From assembly GCA_027596075.1 (NCBI GenBank), contig JADGJC010000143.1, forward strand, positions 1 to 64,000: a stretch of DNA of 64,000 nucleotides. The letters run 5' to 3'. How positions within the stretch are numbered: position 1 is the first letter of the stretch; each line of letters starts with the position of its first letter. The translations under genes and the position numbers were made by a program. Below are positions 1-10,951 of this stretch, piece by piece. Source of the stretch: Rhizophlyctis rosea. Taxonomy: Eukaryota; Chytridiomycota; Chytridiomycetes; Rhizophlyctidales; Rhizophlyctidaceae. The notes below the pieces were generated by a model. The model made no database searches, was not told where the DNA came from, and saw only the letters and a list, made by a program, of their open reading frames with translations.

Positions 1-2081
1 TCCTTGCCCTTTCCCTTCACGTCCTTCTTGGTCGGCCGGCGCTGGCGCTTCTTCAAGTACCTCCTCTCCGTTCCCCGACTCCGAAATGTATTCTCCGTCT
101 CAATGTCCCATTCCCACTCCGTTTCCGGTTCTTCATACTCCAACGGTTCAGGCGACTCTGGCATGGTTATGTACCTGGGCGGCGGCTTGTAGCTGAATCC
201 GGAGAGTTGGGCGGTCTGCTGGGCGCAAGCTTCTTGGTATTGTAGTTGCTTCTGGTATTCCTGATGGCGACGGACAGCAGTTGCTGCCCATCGCTCCGCT
301 TGCGCGACTTCATGGGCGGAACGGCGGGGTAGGCTGCGATCGTGTATCAAAATTTTTAGTATTCCAATGACTGCAGTATTTTATTTATGAATGGTTCTAG
401 TAGTCTTTGTATTGGATGCACGAATCCAGATCATAAACGACAAAAATAAAGTTAGGCATAACAACACCTTTAGCAAGTACGTCTGATCTCGGCGGGATAG
501 GCTGCGATCGTGGATTAGTTGGTGGTACTTCTTGGCTTTGGCGCAAAGGACAATCTCTCAGTAGTAGTAGATTCTGCGTCTGTTGGCTTGGAGGTGGAGT
601 TCCTTCACTGAGGATTCGAGTGGGAGTCCTGCGTGGTGACGCGCAAACTTGTTGGTAGTACTCGGCGGAGTGGCGCGCTTTTTTCAGGAGGCGTTGGAGT
701 TTTTTGATGCTGTTTTTGCCGTCAACTTTGTCTGCTTCAACATTCATTTCCCACAGCTCCTTCCCCCTGGCGTCGCCCTCAATCTCCAACCCCAATTCCG
801 ACATCAACTTTCCCTCCTGACGTCCTGTCTCATCCCAGTCCTTACGAAATGGTGCGCGGTCCCTCCTCTGCTTGGGTCCCACAATCTTCTGCCACTCGCC
901 CAGCTCGTCCTTTTCCCATTCCGGATCCCGTCCATGGTCAGACTCTTTCTCCTCCTCCGACTCCAACTCTTCCTCCCCGGCTGATCCCTGACCCTCCTCG
1001 CCCTCCTCTTCCGACAATCCCACTATTTTCTGCGGTACGAGAATCCCCTCTTCGGTTGCCTGATCTCTCGTGGTTATCACCCCTCCCCAACCCTCCAGTT
1101 CCACTTCTAGTGGTGGTGGATGCCGTGGTCCCATTGGTTGCTCTCTCTCGGTCGCCGCCTGTGTCCGACGTGGACTCTCACTCCGTGAGCGTAAGTCCTC
1201 CCGGTCCTCATCAGTCCCCTCAGATGGCTTCTCAACTCTCGGCCGCAGTCTCCGACGCTTGGTCTTTGGACGACTACAATATACGTAGTGTCCCTTTGGT
1301 GGCTCCGACACATCCTCATCATCACCCGCTCCACTCCCAATTCCCATCTTGCCCGCCTGGCCCGACTCCACCTCTTGCACCAATGATCTCAATGTGGTCC
1401 CGATGCGTGTCGCGGTTTCCCTCCCTCTCCTATGGATCCAGGTGGCCCACTCTTCCCTCCTGCCACCATCACCATCCCCACTTCCTCCTCAGTCATCATC
1501 CATCCCCTCCTCATCGCAATCAAACTTCCAATGGCCTTCCTTGCGGTCATGGTCTTGCCCTCCTCCATGTTCAGCACCGCCAGTGCCAACTCTTGAGCGC
1601 GCGGATTGTGAACTTCACGTCGGAACTGGGTGGCGGACACTGCCAGCTTCATTGGTGGTGGTTCGGCTTTGGTGGGGGGTGTGGTGGTCAGGATGGGTTG
1701 GGGGGCGGTTTGGGCGGTCAGGTCGGTGTCGGCTGTGCTCGCCATTCGTTGGGCGAGTATGTGGATGGTGGTTGCGTCGATTACGGCGGTTGTGGTGGGT
1801 TGTCGGACGGCGTAGAACCCTTCACCTTGGTTGGAGATGTCAGGCGCGTTGACAGCATTGGTTTGGGTTGCTGTCATGGTGATATGTGGGGTTTGGGTGG
1901 TGCGGACAGTGATCAACTCCACTGCGGCGTTATCAAGGTGGTCTTCGGTATTGGCATGGAGGGCGCCTGCATCGTGCGTTGCCGCTCCTCTATCTTGGGC
2001 GGTTTTGATGCAGATGTTGCAAGTGAGGAACTCAAGAGCTCTCCCTAGCATCCTGTTGATGTCGTTGGTGTTCTCGGGCAT
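1..2081 (-). pseudogene. Frame-broken unknown gene, truncated by the left window edge
   Basis: The minus strand is almost continuously coding from an ATG at 2081 to the window edge, but in three frames. Segment one (2081 to about 1460) is a Thr/Ala-rich N-terminus. Coding then continues in another frame from about 1460 to 500, with a charged region, a basic KTKRRRLRPR stretch and long acidic runs. A third segment (345 to 1) is again acidic and ends with a very basic KKRQRRPTKKD stretch. The first break lies in a G-rich tract near 1440-1500. The second coincides with a 23-bp duplication. No known domain, zinc knuckle or polymerase motif was recognised. It could be a gag-like element protein or a host gene with assembly errors. 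A 399-codon plus-strand ORF (849-2048) overlaps it, but its Gly/His/Trp/Pro composition looks antisense. Confidence 0.45.
323..515. repeat. 23-bp near-identical direct repeat flanking a 147-bp insert
   Basis: The motif CACGATCGCAGCCTA is followed by YCCCGCCG at 493-515 and at 323-345 (read on the minus strand), with one mismatch in 23. The DNA between is A/T-richer than its surroundings, and the coding frame differs on its two sides. The pattern fits an insertion with target duplication, or a local duplication. An intron using the CGATCGCAG as acceptor is an alternative. Confidence 0.6.
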
Positions 2082-2531
2082 TATGTGCGGTACTTCGTAG
2101 TTAGCAGTTGGACGGTATTAGCAAATTGACACTTTGCCGCTTGCCATCGGTTACGTAGCTTCCTTTTAGCTAGCTTCTTTTCTTATTCGCCTCTTACCGG
2201 CGATCGGCATGGGAATGCCCCCGGCTTGCGGGTGTTTCATGTTTTAGTTTATTTATCCGCAAGCGCCTTTTTGTGTTTTGCACGTGTTCGGTTTCAAACC
2301 TTATCTCGGTCTTTGTAGTTTCGCCTTGTCTTTGCGACTTTGGCGCTAGCATAATTTTCTCACTGCAGATCTGCCTTGTACGATCCGAGTGGGGGTGTTA
2401 GTGGTGACATATGCTACTACGGCATACAGCTCGGATAGCTAGGATAGATCAGATATCAGATCAACGATCGCTTAAACCATGCGATCATCAAGATTTCCTT
2501 CCCAATGATCCGGACTTAGGCGGATCTACAC
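2082..2531. other. Upstream region of the left-edge gene, no gene seen
   Basis: No coding signal was found on either strand. This would be the 5' region of the minus-strand broken gene. No clear promoter element was recognised. Confidence 0.5.
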
Positions 2532-2643
2532 ACTTGTTCAATGCAATTGTTTACATGTATCCTCATAGTCTCGTATGGCTGTTACGAGTCCTATAAAGTT
2601 AGTTGAGCTAGTTATTCCCTTAACAGACATGCGCTATCAACAG
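2532..2643. repeat. Degenerate direct repeat, left copy
   Basis: This about 110-bp stretch matches 3552-3654 in the same orientation. Shared blocks include ACTTGTT, CAATTGTTTAC, TCATAGT, AGTTAGTTGAGCTAGTTA and GCTATCAACA. It looks like one of two old LTRs or SINE-like copies spaced 1 kb apart. Confidence 0.6.
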
Positions 2644-2667
2644 GATGTACGGACGATGTTTTGGGGG

Positions 2668-2742
2668 GTGTGACACGTTTGAGCTCAGTTTTCTTATGGA
2701 TGTTGGACGGATTGCTCAATTGAGGGTTCAAACGTGTCACAC
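2668..2742. repeat. 15-bp perfect inverted repeat (hairpin)
   Basis: GTGTGACACGTTTGA at 2668-2682 is exactly complementary to TCAAACGTGTCACAC at 2728-2742, with a 45-bp loop. The loop (about 2680-2726) is itself repeated imperfectly at about 2769-2815, sharing ATGGATGTTGG and GCTCAATT. It lies between the two copies of the 110-bp repeat. Confidence 0.75.
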
Positions 2743-2927
2743 TCTAAATTTCTGAGGGTAAGTCCGATTTGACCTCATTTTTATCATGGATGTTGGGCCT
2801 GCAGCTCAATTCCAGTGTCGAATTGGACTCAGTGCTGCATGCATCAAGAAATTGAACTGAATGGCGGGGAAACAACTGGGTACTGTTCCAGAATCAGATT
2901 TATCAAATACATCAAGGTTGCCAGTTG

Positions 2928-3587
2928 CTACATGATTATTGTCAGCTCCAGATGATCCAGGTTGCCCAGACTTCTTCTTGCGGCAATTGGGCTGAAGGTG
3001 TCAACTGCCCAGAGTAACCACACCAGTTGCAAGGTAGTACTTTCTTGGCGTAAGGGTGATGACGCTTGTTTTAGCTGCCCTTGGAGTCCGAGGGGGAACC
3101 CTGGTTGACGTTGACCTTGCGAAGGCGAGGGTTGCGGACCATCTGAAGACTTGACAGCGCAAATGACGGTGCATTGGTAGAAGTCCACCGTGATGCCGGC
3201 CACTGCGCCGGCGCCAAGGTTGATGGAGGTGGAATGAATCGCGCGTGCGTCCTTCTTGCCATCATTGTTATCCTTGGTGAGGCCACGAGAGTACCATGCT
3301 TTGAAATCTCCTTGAGAGAAGCCTTTGGCAGATGTGCCGTCCTCCAACTCGGGGAGTGCGTGGGATTTATTGAGCAAATGAAGTCCATGTTGTACTGGTT
3401 CATGATAACAGCATATCAAAGACCTTGGAACTTGGTCTCCCAGCTCGCTACGACAGTTCATTGTCTGAAACTCCAAGTTGAGCTTGTGGATGATTGGTTT
3501 GGATCTTGTCCTGATTGCAACGGAACCACTCAAGTGCGCTGATTTTGACATACTTGTTACAACACAATTGTTTACGCATATGGTCAT
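2928..3587 (-). other. 219-codon ORF inside the repeat pair, unidentified
   Basis: An open frame runs through most of the space between the two degenerate direct repeats, and its 5' end lies inside the right repeat. The stretch around 3130-3370 (beginning LPELEDGTSAKGF) reads like real protein, while the ends do not. No domain was recognised. It may be a decayed exon of an element-encoded or captured gene, or chance. Confidence 0.25.
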
Positions 3588-3654
3588 AGTATTGTATTGC
3601 TATTACTAATCTCAAGAAGTTAGTTGAGCTAGTTAATCCCTGTGCTATCAACAA
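3552..3654. repeat. Degenerate direct repeat, right copy
   Basis: Partner of the copy at 2532-2643, same orientation, about 1.02 kb away. The best-preserved block is AGTTAGTTGAGCTAGTTA. Divergence is high enough that the two copies are old. Confidence 0.6.
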
Positions 3655-5414
3655 ATCTTTATTCAGATGGGCGCACCTTCCAATGGATAAATGATTTAAG
3701 GAATCTCTCAGGGAGGTTGAAAACTTTCAAGCGATGAGGATTGGGTCATAGCCAACAGAAAATTTCAAACTCCGACTTCTGCAAGCAGAGAACGGCTGAC
3801 AGGTAAGCGAAAACTCCTGGCAAGAGGAGGCGTGATGCTTGACGGGTACGCTTACATGATCAACTGGTACCCTCCAGCATCCCGACATGGATTGAGGACA
3901 GTTGACTCATGCTACTGGGAAGCAACCTGCGCTCCTCTTGAGACTCTCTACACATTGTTCAAAGTACCGATACAATCTTTTTAGTGTGCGTGCGTAACCC
4001 CAAGCTTTTTGCTCAAGTGTCTCGGAACAATGAGGCTTGACCACGGGGTCGATTTTGGTGGGTACGGGCACTGTCATGCAATGATTGTCAAGTGTGACTA
4101 GGTCAGGCTGTGATATGTAAAAAATCTTCATGCACAGGCTGTGAAGAATTTCCTTTGAACAAAGTATTCATGACCGTCATGTGCAAATATGGAGTATCAA
4201 AGTCTGTAGCATGGATTTGTGTATTCCGATGTAATGAAGACTGACACCGATGCCCAGGCACGGTGAAAGCCATGGCAAGTGGCTTCAACCAATCTCAGCA
4301 TCACTGTGCCAAGTGACACAGGTTCCCATAATAAGGAGAGAGACCACTGAGTTGTTTGGGTATCAGCTCATAAGGCAGTTGAACTGAATGCTTATCAAGT
4401 TGATAACTTGATATGGGAATTGGACACACGGAGTTCCCAAAGCTTATTTGAGGTTCGCTATCCCCCTGTAACAAGCAGCGCTTCGCAACTGTAAAACTCT
4501 GGTGTGGAACGAAATCGATTTGGCCAAGGTTTTGGGCTGGGAAGATTATGCATTGTGCAGACGGGCATCACCAAGCACAAGACACGTCCTGCGCACCCGT
4601 AGGACCCTGGACTCAGCGTGGCTTGCGTGACTGATTCGGGGCCGCTCAATTATGTGTTCTTCTTACACTGTGGCCCGCTTGAAGGCCGGATGATACTCTG
4701 AAAGCAAGAGCAAAATTGTATGGCTATGGGGCACCACCCAATCATTCCTCTTGGCACAAAGGGTGAAGTGTGGACTGAGTGAAGCAACTGACGGTGATGC
4801 ATACAATATACTGAATGCTTCAACCTTGTACAGAACAGGGGTCACAGGATTTTCTATCTTCTTGTTCATAATGTGAGTATAGCGGGCCGTTGTCGATGGT
4901 AGACGATCACTAAGGCTCGCCCTGGGTGACGAGGGCCACTGTCCCCGTCCCACATTGAAGTTGATATTGAAATGGCCAACCGTACAGACTCTTTGCGAGT
5001 CAAAGATCTGCCTCCACATCTGCTAACACCCGCCGGCTTGGTGGAAAAGCTCTTGGGTTCGCCCCTTTCCAGGGGTGATGGTAATGTTGCAAACTCCCAG
5101 ACAATCCCGTATGCCAGAAGCCTGACCCGTGACCCGCGTTTGCTCCGTATAAGGTGAAGTTGACACTGATTTCTGCAAAGCAAAAACCATATAGTAAGTG
5201 ACTTAGTTGAATGCAACCTCCCATGAAACTGGCATAAATCAAAGAATCGATCATAGACAAATGTTCTTGAGTATTAAGGCGGAAGTGATGAAATGATATC
5301 CCGAAAGATTCTTACCAGATGTTGGCCCTTAGCAATTCCGCCGCTTTCGAATAGGGATAGACAGTTGCACTCATTTCAGTTCGAAAAATATGAACCAAAA
5401 TGATGATGAAATGA
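3655..5414. other. Non-coding or decayed DNA
   Basis: Only short overlapping open frames on the minus strand (about 4660-5260) were seen, with no consistent splice sites or family match. It resembles decayed element DNA and no gene is supported. Confidence 0.5.
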
Positions 5415-6222
5415 TTACAACCACATGAATGCACTTTCCACATTCTGTCTATTCAACCTTCCGCCCTGGGAAATTTTAAAATTCTTCCCCTTGACAGCAA
5501 TGGGTAAGTCAATAAGGTCTCCCTCCACTGAGCCCTCCTGCTTGAACGATCCCCCTTCATTGTGTTTTGGTTTAGCTTTCCCTTTGCCCTTGAGATCATG
5601 AGACCGACCCCTTTCCAAGGACCCCGAGAACTGCCAACGATGACCACCTTTCTCATCTTTCCCATCCAACAAAGTCCAATTCCAAATGGTAAGCTGTTCA
5701 CGTTCCAAATCATTCATAAACCATAATTCTTTTCCGCCGTGCATGAGCTTCACTCCCACCAAGTCCCCCCCGGTAAGCCATTTAAATGGCAATGGTTCAG
5801 GTTGACGAGGAATGGATCTTGTTTGCAACGGGGCGCAGTTTCCTTGGGCATGATGTCTGACCTTAGTGGTTGCCGTTATGACAAATCGAATGGCAGTGGC
5901 AAATACACATTGATCAGACAGCTGGTAACAAAAGCATCTATTCTTCTTCCCAAGTAACGACATAATTGTCATCCTTTCCTTCCCAATTATCATGGTTGAG
6001 TCCCCAAAGATCATACATGATTTGTGTGTCCGACTGCTCAACCTCAGACTTCAAGTCATCATGCTTTTTTGATCCATCATCCTTATCCGAACCATCTTAC
6101 AGAAAAGCAGGAGAGGGTGAGTCCATCCCATCCACCATAACCCCTTCTTCCTCTTCCTCCTCCTCCTCCTCCTCCTCTTCCTTTTCCTCACCTTCTGAAT
6201 CAGATCAGGCCTAAAGATAGCA
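5415..6222 (-). pseudogene. Broken acidic/basic protein gene
   Basis: The upstream part (6222 to about 5940) reads as a strongly acidic protein: a Glu run encoded by a TCC microsatellite at about 6145-6190, then DGSDKDDGSKKHDD and a segment beginning SDTQIMYDLWGLN. It is cut by stops. Coding continues in another frame as a 208-codon ORF ending at 5415, with a segment beginning FKWLTGGDLVGVKL and a basic KGKGKAKPKH tail. Trp-rich and charged composition is consistent along both parts, so this looks like one gene broken by stops and a frame change. A TCTGTAAGATGG donor-like site near 6097 could hide an intron. The product was not recognised. Transposon origin is possible, given the decayed surroundings. 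Confidence 0.4.
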
Positions 6223-7556
6223 TGGGTAATCTCGTAACTTCACATCCCTGCCCGCCTCATGGCATCCAACCACTCCATATCCTCCAGATCAATGTCCTCA
6301 TAATTCATACTGCTACTTACAGGGAGGGTCTGATAAAAATCCGGAATGTAGATTTTTCAGAGGTGCGTAGCCGACAAAGTGGGGGTTTTCCGTTATGATG
6401 CCTGTAAGCTCAAAATGACCGTCTGAGTGTGAAGCATTAGTCAGTTGTATAAGACCGCAAACGGATTGAAACTGACATAGTATGGTGTGTTCGAGTGTTG
6501 CAACTACGCTGGTGGCTAGCGGTGTGAGGAGGCATTTTTAGTAATGGTCTTTGTATGCCTACGTGCGTAGTATTAGCCGCTTCAATATGAATAAAAGGGA
6601 ATCAGAAGTCACAAAGTATTCGGACTTTGCCTATCTCAACTACGATGAAGCGTAGAGGGCGGGGAAGTCGATTTTGATTATGGGAATATATATATGTATG
6701 TGACCACCTATTAGATTATTACCAAATTTCTCAGTTTCAGAGGGATCAAAAATGAACTCATCAAGACCGAAGCTGTCAAAATTGCACACAACGATGGGTC
6801 AAAACGGGGAATTTTGTAGGGACAAGAGTGCTGTGTGTGGACCCTGGTGACTTGCGTCAGGGTATGATTTGTGTTGGTGGCAAGAACCCCATTTATGTCT
6901 CATAATAATCACAGGTGGGGGGCCTCCGAGACTGCGCCACAAGTGAGCACGGACAGACAGACAGACACCAAACCCGGTACAGACCGGAAACGGGAAATCC
7001 GTTAGGCTTATGAGACTTTCTGCGCTTGATTTCACGGCCCATATTTGAGGCTTGATAGGGAATTGTAAAGCCTCCTGAGCCTGACAGATTTCGCGTTTCC
7101 GGTCTGTAACACTCTTCCAAGCTTATTGCTTTCAGAGAATCTCTGAGGTCAAGCCTAGTAAGCCTGTGAAGGGTTTATATCCTGTAGACTTTGAAGATTT
7201 CCTTTCTTATCTAGTTAGTTCTTTTCTATCTATTAGAGGGAAGTGTTAAGTGTCCAGACTCCCACTGAATGCAAGGGCATCACTTCTTTCTAGTTAACAC
7301 TCAGCAGTTAGCCCTTCCCGGCATAGGAGTGGTTCTGGTTGGAAAGTTTAGGGGAAGGAGGTGGGTTGGGCCTTCATGTGGAGGTCAAATCCACTCCTCA
7401 TTTTTCCTTTTGTGGCAACATTGGATGGCTTGACACTGCCGCATCAAGGCCAAGGTCTCCAAAGTCCAGACTGACTCAGAGTTCGGTCGTGGCGTGTGCT
7501 TGACGGGTCACTTTTTCGCAGTTTTTTGGACCAATGTCCTGAGAACTTTTTGCGCT
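6223..7556. other. Intergenic region with a long hairpin
   Basis: No gene was found. It holds the 37-nt inverted repeat at 6976-7106 and, at about 7240-7320, a short AGTGTTAA/TTAACACT pair. The last 200 bp would be the amidase promoter. No TATA box was identified with confidence. Confidence 0.5.
6976..7106. repeat. Imperfect 37-nt inverted repeat
   Basis: Arms are 6976-7012 and 7070-7106, beginning TACAGACCGGAAACG on each strand, with 32 of 37 positions complementary and a 57-nt loop. It could fold as a stable RNA hairpin or be the ends of a small inverted-repeat element. Confidence 0.7.
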
Positions 7557-10052
7557 ATGTCAGCAAGACCAACTCCTCGAACGGAAACGGAAGCTTTTCT
7601 AGCTGCGCAGTCTCAACCTGTGGACGACAGTCCCTATTACTTGCACAGTTTGCAAGCTCCCTCCGCTTCAGGCTTTATTTTGGTGCTCATAACATATGTC
7701 GTGGAATGGCTCGGTTGGATGGGCATTGCACACAAAATTCAGCGGGACTCCAACTCCTACGTGTTAAGAGAGCACATGATAGACGAACCGCCGACGTTGA
7801 TGCCCGTGCCAGCAACTTCACCTGGAACAAGATCGCCTGACCTAATGGAGGGAAACATTGAGGTTAATACTCAGTGCTCTATGTCACAATAGTCACCCGT
7901 CAGCAGGTTGTTCATGACAATCATTAATACATTGTCGACCAACCATTATTCTTAGCTGCCCAATTTGACTCCACTGAGCTCCTATACCCGTCGATTGCCT
8001 TTCCGATCTGCTCAGCATTATCATGAAGCCTTCAAAAGTGGCCAAACGACACCTACTGCAGTGAGCGTTGCAGTTGTTCCTTTACGCGGTCTACATCCAA
8101 AATCTTTTGCAGGTAGCTGAACGACTTTTGGACGCTATCGAAGAGTCCATCAAAGGCCGAGAAGTACCTCTGCAGACCATCATCAAGTATTCGAGAAGTG
8201 AGATCTTAGAACAGGCAATAGGTATGGCTTGTGCTTCTCATTGAAAATTGAAAGGATGTAGCAATCAAACTGTTCTTCTTATGGAGCTTCTACCAAACGA
8301 TATGAGGAGGGCAGTCCGCTGGGACCTTTGGATGGTGTGCCAATCGGTGGGTTATGGCCAATAAACCGTCACAAAATGAATTTCGTTCATGCTTTGAAAT
8401 AGCGGTGAAGGACGAGTTGGACGTGCTGCCCTATTCAACCGGTAATATTCCTTGAGTGCGGACATCAGCGCTGGTTTTGACAGTTTCTCAGGAGTCGGAA
8501 CTTCCTTTTTGAACATAAAGCCGACTTATGATGCCCAATGTGTCGCAAAGTTGCGTGCGGGCGGCGCCATCGTTGTAGGGAAAACCAACATGCACGAATT
8601 TGGAGCCGACGTTACAAATGTGAACCCATCCACTGGTACTCCTCGGAATCCCTATGATGTGAGGCGAACCACTGGTGGAAGTTCAGGGGGGTCTGCAGCA
8701 ACGGTTGCGTGTGGCCTGTGTCCGCTTGCTATCGGAGCTGGTATGTCCCAAAGCGTGGTTTGCTACGTTAATCTCGGCAATTCATGCTCTCAATAGATGG
8801 GGGTGGCAGCATTCGCATACCAGCGGCTTATAATGGTGTGTATGGACTCAAACCCACGCATGGCCGTGTAAGCACCATGGGGGCTTTTCGCTTGGCGCCG
8901 TCCGTTGGGGTTGTGGGCCCCATTGGTGCAACAGCGTACGATTTGACTCTCGGTTATGCCCTAATGGCTGGGCGTGACATTGAGGTATCGTATCAATTTC
9001 CAATGTGTTATCGCAACATGCCGGAACGGCTAAAACAACGACAGGATCCTGTTTCGATGACTCAACCAGATGTGATCGTGGGCAGCTTCGATGCAGTATG
9101 TCATTCCGCCATATGTGGAAGTATCGTCTTGCATGACAATCTGAATTATTCCCATTGTCACGCCAGGTGGCAGATTTGAAGGGTTTGCGTGTGGGAATCT
9201 ACCAACCCTACTTTGAAGATTGCGATGTCTCAGTGTACCGGAGTTGCTATGAATTTCTGGATCAGCTCAAGTGAGTGCAGTTTGGGAAAATCCTTGCCCA
9301 ATTCCGTCTGCTGAGTCGAAGGCAGCCATCGTGGTGCTGCAATTGTTCCACTTACTCTTACAGATCTTGAACTTTACCGTGCCGCTCACACAAATACCAT
9401 CGGATCGGAGATGGTGCATTACACTTCGCATTTGCCTCGCAAGCAGTTTTCCTTCCCAGGACGATTGTTCATGGCCACGTTGGAACAATCTATCTCGGCT
9501 CGCGATTATATTGCAGCGCAGCAGATGAGAACAAAAGGCATGAAAATGTTGACAAATGTGTTCAAAGATGTAGATGTGATCGTGACACCGTCCACCGGCA
9601 TCGTGGCGCCGATCATTCCTAGTGGGGTGGACAAATATGGACTGTCTGATTATACGACGTCAGGTTTGTGGTTGCACGTGTTTACCGTATTGGCGGCTAC
9701 TAACACATATCGCAACAAAGGGAAAGCAATGAGATTCATCTGTAAGCGATTGATATACCAAATGATCGTTCCGACTGGTACTCATTTCTGTACCAGTCCT
9801 GGCAAATCTTTTAGGGGTACCGGCTGTGAGTGTGCCGGTGGGCTATCACGATGACAATGGAATGCCCATCGGGATGCAATTCATGGCATCTTGGTCCGTC
9901 AGAGCCCCTGTCAATTGTGATGATCGGCGAGAATATACTGACTCAACCTTTACAGGTGGAACGAAAGCTTATTATTGCGGTTGGCACATGTCAGTGAGAT
10001 AATCTTAGGGAATGGCCGAAAGCGTCCCGATGTTTTTTACGATTTGCTGTGA
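7557..10052 (+). CDS. Amidase-signature hydrolase, plant-type FAAH-like
   Basis: Thirteen exons by eye, joined by canonical introns. The ATG at 7557 begins MSARPTPRTETEAFL. The N-terminal region contains a hydrophobic segment (FILVLITYVVEWLGW), as in fatty-acid-amide hydrolases of the plant type. The amidase-signature core follows: catalytic Lys in AVKDELDVL, the Gly/Ser loop TGGSSGGSAATVACG, and the acylating Ser in DGGGSIRIPAA, split by an intron at 8742-8793. C-terminal landmarks are DYIAAQQMR, DVDVIVTPSTG, VPAVSVPVGYHDD and the end KRPDVFYDLL. By family knowledge it hydrolyses N-acylethanolamines or other amides at a membrane. The substrate here is inference. The Ser-cisSer-Lys triad is intact, so the gene looks functional. 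Fungal glutamyl-tRNA amidotransferase A is less likely because of the N-terminal extension and tail. Confidence 0.9.
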
Positions 10053-10951
10053 AGCAACAGATGTTCTTGATGTCACTTCCGAAGCTGGTCCATGCTGTAA
10101 ATGAGAAGGACTACATTGTGAATGTGCATCCCGGATCCAGTTCAAGGCTGTATTCAAGAATGCCATGTGAAGCAATGTCCATTGTCCAATCACGTTCGAG
10201 GAACTTTATTCGTCAAATTCGACATCCAACGAAAAGTGGTCAACCCACTGGATTTCGGAGCTTATGCAATCGGCATCGGTCAAGTGCATACCCGGATAAT
10301 CCCGGTAAATCGGGACACGACGTCATGTGTTATCATCTCAATGGTTGATTGGGTTAGCTTGTGCAACGTGCTGTCACACATGGCGAGACAACCCATGGGA
10401 TTGGATGGATTCCGCAAATTCGGTCAATATGGAACAGCAACATCTGTCTGATTCCATCAGCAATTCATATGATCTCTTTGGAAACAGTCGAAGAATGTGC
10501 CAATGTCCGGGTCACAACTTCAAGTTGTCAAAAAGAAGTGTGAAGGGCAAGCTGGCCACGCCCTCCAAGAATGTCCTTTTTCAAGACCACTTTTCCAGCA
10601 TTTACCGTCAGCAGCAGCAAAATACTTGTGGGTACGACCTTCTCCAGAAGTTTGAATACTCAGAAATTGTCGCACTCCGATAGCACGAGGGTCCCTTTGT
10701 ATTGACTGTGCTGGAATGAAAAGTGCCGGCACGCTGTGTAAGTTCTTTCAGGTTTCTTGGCCTGGTTGGCCCGGGTAGAGCACCACGCAAGCAACACAAT
10801 TCAACATTGTTTATTTACTGAACGTCCGTGCCACCTGGTCTAAGCCAGTCGTTTTGTTCATTATTGACTCCTTCCTCTCGTTAGGCACATAACCAAGAAC
10901 ACGAACTTACTGGCCTTCCCCAGATTGGCTGACACAAACATCACATTCGCA
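10053..10951 (+). other. Region between amidase and histidine kinase; weak ORFs only
   Basis: Overlapping plus-strand frames of 60-118 codons occur at 10049-10683 without family resemblance. A GTAAGT donor at about 10739 and an acceptor-like CTTCCCCAG at about 10923 suggest a 5' exon or UTR intron of the downstream histidine kinase. The phases do not join cleanly to an ATG, so no start exon is claimed. Confidence 0.4.

Noticed and set aside
849..2048. 399-codon plus-strand ORF starting with ATG
   Set aside because: Composition (Pro/His/Trp/Gly, strings of SPP and GGG) is what the antisense of the acidic/basic minus-strand coding sequence would give; no splice or family support.
10049..10683. 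Overlapping plus-strand ORFs between amidase and histidine kinase
   Set aside because: Three overlapping frames, none with family resemblance; likely UTR or spacer.
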